64,000 bases of DNA from Tenacibaculum sp. M341 (GTDB lineage Bacteria; Bacteroidota; Bacteroidia; Flavobacteriales; Flavobacteriaceae). Below are positions 62,701 to 64,000 of this stretch, piece after piece. The notes beneath the pieces were generated by a model, which saw nothing but the letters and a program-made list of their open reading frames with translations, did not search any database and had not been told where the DNA came from. Position 1 is the first letter of the stretch. The number at the start of each line of letters is the position of its first letter. The translations under genes were made by a program, and so were the position numbers. Location: NCBI RefSeq assembly GCF_004337695.1, contig NZ_SJXJ01000007.1, positions 146,054-210,053 on the forward strand, given 5' to 3'.

Positions 62701-64000
62701 CGATTCCAAATTATTTAGATTTAGATTCTGATAATGATGGTATTTACGATGTAGTTGAAGCAAATGGAACGGATATAGATAATGATGGTATAGCAGATGG
62801 TATACCAAATACAACTACAGGTATTCCAACTTCTGCAGGCACAGGTTTAACAGTACCAAATACAGATGCAGATGTTGATGGAGGAAATCCATATGATTTA
62901 GATTCAGATAACGATGGATGTTCAGATTCAAATGAATATTACAATGATCCAAATGCTGATGGAGGCGGAGGTCAGTATGGAAATGGTACTACAGATCCAG
63001 CTCCAACCAATGCTAATGGAACAGTAACAGGAGCATCATATCCAGCTACAGCAGCTGACACGGATACAAATACTGTTGCAGATTATGTAGAAGGAACAGC
63101 TGGAACTCCTTTACCAGATTTAGATGGAGATTCTTTGACTAATGCATGTGATTTAGACGATGATAATGATGGAAATCCAGACACAAGTGATACAAATCCA
63201 AATGCACCAACTGTAGCAGATGATACAGCTACAGTAGATGCAGGAACGCCAGTTACAACGAATGTTTTAACCAATGATGATTATTTAGGAGATACAGATC
63301 CAAATAATACAGGCAACACGATTTTATATCAAACAGGAGGAACAGCAGCAGGTACAGTAAGTATTGATCCAGATACAGGAGAGATTACCTACACACCAAC
63401 ATCATCAGAAGCAGGCACAGATGTAACAATAGAGTATACAGTTTGTAATGATGTAAATGACGATACTACATTTGATGCAGTAACTGGTTTACCAAATGCA
63501 AACACAACAGATGATGTTTGTCAAACGGCAACTTTAACAATTACAGTTACAGGTCCAGATAGTGATGGAGATGGAGTAGTAGATGCACAAGATTTAGATG
63601 ATGATAATGATGGAATTTTAGATACAGCAGAAGCTAACGGACAACCAGATCCAAGTGCAGATGCAGACAATGATGGAATTCCAAACTATTTAGATACAGA
63701 TATTGGAGCAGATGGAAACGGAGATGGCGTTGTAGATGCTTACGATGCAGATGGAGATGGTGTTCCAAATCATTTAGATTTAGATAGTGATAACGATGGA
63801 ATTTACGATGTTGTAGAAACAGGAGGAACTGATGCAGACGGAGATGGAACAGCAGATGATACTGATGGAGATGCAGCAAACAATGATGGAATTCCAAGTA
63901 CAGCAGGAACAGGAGTAGCAACACCAACTGATAGTGATAGTGGAACTGATCCAAATAGTCCAGACTTCTTAGATACTGATAGTGATGGAGATGGATGTAA
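53748..64000 (+). CDS. Giant modular secreted surface protein, partial (C-terminus off the right edge)
   Basis: One frame runs from ATG 53748 to the window edge, at least 3417 codons, consistent at every checkpoint I read. An unusually long N-terminus (about 85 residues) holds a basic region, GIRDEFKVGLTERRAN, then the hydrophobic signal (LFLLKLFSISVILTLSS) and VEAQ cleavage site. Next come Ig/cadherin-like parts, a segment like the P domain of proprotein convertases (about 640-810), and from about residue 1100 DxDxDG calcium-binding repeats of thrombospondin type 3. From 57816 four 1-kb blocks alternate with unrelated inserts (listed separately). The build is that of a flavobacterial adhesin exported by Sec and probably T9SS, but the sorting signal would be at the unseen end. 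It may serve attachment, gliding or cell-cell contact. Confidence 0.88.
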   Translation, partial: MIKCLQVIFFSTYYLLLKKIKLSLSIFSKKHNASQGNEKYRNYRGLANILIGIRDEFKVGLTERRANLFLLKLFSISVILTLSSLDVEAQVVTTWGGLSTPPVVAHPTNVLSSVGDGTSVVNVDIALSEATTVGGGVNAVTFPSGNILTSSFNNTRATVGISGNTYTYTFSEPVHVILSSQQHSELIGTENIKVSSPDVGAQFSGQLFSAQSGHFINNNNTSQVHIGSSGVVSLPGTYWEVQSNIAITTLSVEYYVLNGAEAADAEPFTVSLAPTPYLRLDDTNITGAGGNDINVPGCSNSAEFLDGATTGATSVFNAPHGLDFMTITLTNPQDVGQEELSIKGIFDGISVAGNGTTSLTVTNVSADVNTLRNTLDDLVYKNTAATPEIATPRTVEITVTDPYGNTSSTVTATINLTNPPNSGVTTDPLYVLTTDSTADLFTALDGSQDGGGTWVDNDSTGALSGSTVTVSSLPMGPSTFNYVVNGTGPCANAITTVLVIKIDGTEIPLTAASGSSNCGTLTTSYTDPLFSANSDDPIFIFNGGGNDGELECPAGVAVGTTYSWYIFNPTTNSYDDYALNSTRIQTGLADGGYLVVRNDGGTIEEGRAWVWNTQLQPDVGADLTACAGDTVNLSGVAATDTSFNYYNPVERPFIITASTIFSVTFNITHTYISDVGYYLVSPDGAVTIPLGLNENGSPCYAADNAVNLTFTNDTTITPTLPVFDICEFSRNNACSGTGPALTGTYNRYYADPSNNTTGCGVFSPASGDTPITVTPLIGYDARQGGWKVQVYDCENLDVGEIDSVIISFSEGSTTSTFTSGTISGTPEAQINDGSCDPVSASIYEVPFTTATVIPEALNIQDNIGVNSSGGYEWSYSTDGPTGPWSAGFENGTLTPSVVVNETTWFRLSADNGTTCSGEDVMMVTVTNEPDSGTGSDTFVCEGDAVVDLNALITGGGAGTWTVSGTSPDAPGADFNAVAGTLDPTTGGIYDFDYTVSAVAPCTTDAVTSVRVLVQSQPDTGTSAFYNAGQPETVNLFSNLGGTPDTGGAWTLSSSPSSPGANFDALAGTLDTTGLSEGTYAFQYESSNNCGSVTSFVYVNLFLDSDGDGVLDSADICPGGDDSLDADLDGVPDGCDLDDDNDGILDSDEYDCPTSGFVDLGQTFTQASTGTTAGSTASGTVNNVYSHAGVTGTFSFEVINGATWAGGVRSASNGGITGDYVNVQPNNTNFPVGTSYPADAGTISVAVYTFTFDQPIQISNFKWGGLDNQDRADFSASLSGANVALTITDINLGANFVQANSTQSVISTAPGANAPNNTVSVSSLDAIDTLVIVAGKADGNGGNVTMQFYENSYCFSQDFDGDTVPNSLDLDSDNDGIYDVVEANGADVNNDGIADGLPNTSTGIPSSAVAGLTVPNTDGTDRGNPYDLDADDDGCSDSNEYYDDSNADGGGGQYGNGTTDPAPVNGNGTVIAASYPASAADTDTNSTADYVEGSAGTPLPNSDGDALANACDLDADNDGNPDTTDTNTTSPEATDDSASATAGTSTTIPILANDDFTDNTDANGDPDNGDPASITTISTVVGTNTTAGGTISYDTNTGELIYTPLTSEGGTTVRIEYEVCNDITGDGATGDDVCRRALVTIAVAPGDSDGDGVVDASDICPGGDDTADADSDGVPDFCDQDDDNDGILDIDECAINFISIRPFDDLGIPDTSLNNNITDVDVSARLGLPAGSVLISATGLNRPDANPNLFVGDTFSGTPSVFTISGTAAARVRARLEHGGVIQTGGRMDRVESLDGTLYTFTTTLISDFDDISFPPIYEVQNNTGTNSNNGSRFTWESTSTGATNFSFSSNDTGDDSAIFLSLSVDPDFDGDNLADCLDLDSDNDGIYDVVEANGADVNNDGIADGLPNTSTGIPSSAVGGLTVPNTDGTDRGNPYDLDSDDDGCSDSNEYYDDSNADGGSGQYGNGTTDPAPVNPNGTVIAASYPSTAADTDTNSTADYVEGSAVTPLPNTDGDTLANSCDEDDDNDGNPDTTDTNSNTPTAVDDSASATAGVLQTIGILGNDDFTDNTDGNGDPDNINPASITTINTVVGANTTAGGTISYDAATGELDYTPLTSEGGTTVTIEYEVCNDITGDGATADDECSTAIVTITVAIGDQDGDGVLDNVDVCPGGNDSADADADGVPDFCDQDDDNDGITDIEEGGSETSNCVIGLFQVIDGELFELNQNTGVYELRVGAVLATNGIDNLRYNALGYNELNSLYYAIAQDSGTDSNGTIVNRRDILTININTGDILKIDATGVTSGNFLSGDVYENVFYFSSSTEGLYSYNIQTRLVSQLSTVPTAGLDFSILNGVAYSLVGTGGGNGDLTRVDLTVMPPVFSTIPVTGLPSGNSYGALFSAENTRLYAANNSGSGIYEIIGYDGAAATSVFAVSSQASSNNDGASCRFAPISINDIDGDSIPNNLDLDSDNDGIYDVVEANGTDTDNDGIADGIPNTSIGIPSSAGTGLTVPNTDSTDRGNPYDLDSDDDGCSDSNEYYNDANADGGGGQYGNGTTDPTPINPNGTVLAASYPAAGADTDTNTVADYVEGTAGAPLPNPDGDTLANACDEDDDNDGNPDTTDTANPTTPTAVDDSASATAGVLTTVPILSNDDFTDNTDGNGDPDNVNPASITTINTVVGINTTAGGTITYDADTGELNYVPLSSEGGTTVTVEYQVCNDITGDGATADDVCSTAIVTITVAIGDADGDGVLDNVDICAGGDDSADVDGDGVPDFCDEDDDNDGIADVDESYCLIDNTTRKLAVVYANDGGSMLPTNSDNDFFTPGTLGTQTFGPGVSFTLDANNAAGGYVDLQGVDQADLTGAKADNDYVEYTFKTGTQSYQISQLFFFGEPVGIPASDYRTGYMYQVEISDDNFATSTVLFTEGTVATSAFVSPATNAVTLAPSISYTIRIYLYNNPVVNAGSITIDNVAFQATLCEVIDTDGDSIPNYLDLDSDNDGIYDVVEANGTDIDNDGIADGIPNTTTGIPTSAGTGLTVPNTDADVDGGNPYDLDSDNDGCSDSNEYYNDPNADGGGGQYGNGTTDPAPTNANGTVTGASYPATAADTDTNTVADYVEGTAGTPLPDLDGDSLTNACDLDDDNDGNPDTSDTNPNAPTVADDTATVDAGTPVTTNVLTNDDYLGDTDPNNTGNTILYQTGGTAAGTVSIDPDTGEITYTPTSSEAGTDVTIEYTVCNDVNDDTTFDAVTGLPNANTTDDVCQTATLTITVTGPDSDGDGVVDAQDLDDDNDGILDTAEANGQPDPSADADNDGIPNYLDTDIGADGNGDGVVDAYDADGDGVPNHLDLDSDNDGIYDVVETGGTDADGDGTADDTDGDAANNDGIPSTAGTGVATPTDSDSGTDPNSPDFLDTDSDGDGC
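57816..58820 (+). repeat. Giant-protein repeat block 1 (335 residues)
   Basis: The block starts at DFDGDTVPNSLDLDSDNDG, with IYDVVEANG next. It passes PYDLDADDDGCSDSNEYYDD, a GNGTTDP stretch, DDSASATAG (a cadherin-like or Ig-like domain) and YEVCNDITGDGAT, and ends DDDNDGILDIDE. Calcium-type DxDxDG motifs cluster at both ends. Confidence 0.85.
59346..60350 (+). repeat. Giant-protein repeat block 2
   Basis: It repeats block 1 at the same length (1005 bases) with high identity at protein and DNA level (for example IYDVVEANGADVNNDGIADG and GCSDSNEYYDDSNADGG). It ends DDDNDGITDIEE. The insert between blocks 1 and 2 is 525 bases. Confidence 0.85.
61104..62111 (+). repeat. Giant-protein repeat block 3
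   Basis: It has the same order of motifs over 1008 bases, from DIDGDSIPNNLDLDSDNDG to DDDNDGIADVDE. The insert between blocks 2 and 3 is 753 bases and reads like a beta-propeller-type domain (LYYAIAQDSG, LYAANNSGSGIYEI). Confidence 0.85.
62685..63632 (+). repeat. Giant-protein repeat block 4
   Basis: Starts DTDGDSIPNYLDLDSDNDG and ends DDDNDGILDTAE after 948 bases. Its middle diverges (NDDYLGDTDPNNTGNT), so it is the least similar copy. A shorter degenerate start of a fifth unit (DGVPNHLDLDSDNDG, near 63750) follows, then the window ends. Confidence 0.8.

Noticed and set aside
56845-63954. Many minus-strand ORFs rich in His, Leu and Tyr or in Ser and Val across the giant gene.
   Set aside because: They are shadows of the repetitive DxDxDG coding sequence on the plus strand: they recur at matching places in each block, have no start context and no family resemblance.

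Overview
The window is chromosomal DNA of a low-GC marine-type member of the Bacteroidota, most likely Flavobacteriaceae (Tenacibaculum-like). The case rests on bacteroidete-type promoters (TTG, about 19 bases, TAnnTTTG), a near absence of Shine-Dalgarno sequences except a striking one before rpsU, the order hpf - tRNAs - tuf - tRNA-Trp - secE - nusG - rplKAJL - rpoBC, a fused E1 alpha-beta dehydrogenase, 'GG-leader' peptide genes and a giant multimodular surface protein. The genus is inference.

Layout. 1-5 kb: the start of an HU-like gene, a sigma-54-type response regulator without a DNA-binding domain, two divergent small leader-peptide genes and a membrane TPR-AraC regulator. 5-14.7 kb: a peroxiredoxin-thioredoxin-small protein cluster, lipoproteins, a cupin, a sodium:solute symporter, a nitroreductase, a membrane redoxin and a DUF2851 protein. 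14.7-21 kb: fused 2-oxoacid dehydrogenase E1, an M1-peptidase-like protein that has lost its zinc site and carries a predicted outer-membrane barrel, and a LOG-family protein. 21-27.3 kb is the accessory-looking part: a T-rich degenerate tandem repeat, an exported TPR-CHAT protease with a small lipoprotein, a divergent sigma factor with a membrane anti-sigma-like TPR protein, and a run of double-glycine-leader cysteine peptides including a newly recognised dead copy. 27.6-38 kb: uvrA, a secreted protein, PspC-like, SDR, AGCS symporter, HhH protein, acyl-CoA dehydrogenase and a GH13 amylase lipoprotein. 38-53.2 kb: rpsU-xerC-hpf, five tRNAs, tuf and the secE-nusG-ribosomal protein-RNA polymerase block, closed by a DUF3467 gene. 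From 53.7 kb to the right edge runs one open frame of at least 3417 codons, with four near-identical 1-kb blocks separated by unrelated inserts.

How it works together. The right half is mostly housekeeping: translation, transcription and DNA repair. The most promising candidate for an undescribed system is the TPR-CHAT / lipoprotein / sigma / anti-sigma-like divergon (21762-26448). It has an apparently intact His-Cys protease dyad, predicted to lie outside the cytoplasm, next to a sigma factor and a single-pass membrane protein. That layout would suit proteolytic release of a sigma factor, but the link is inference. Second is the dispersed family of Cys-rich leader peptides, which share an upstream inverted-repeat element at a fixed distance from the start codon. 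Third is the modular giant adhesin with variable inserts.

Limits: all calls come from reading the sequence and recalling protein families. No database or structure search was run.
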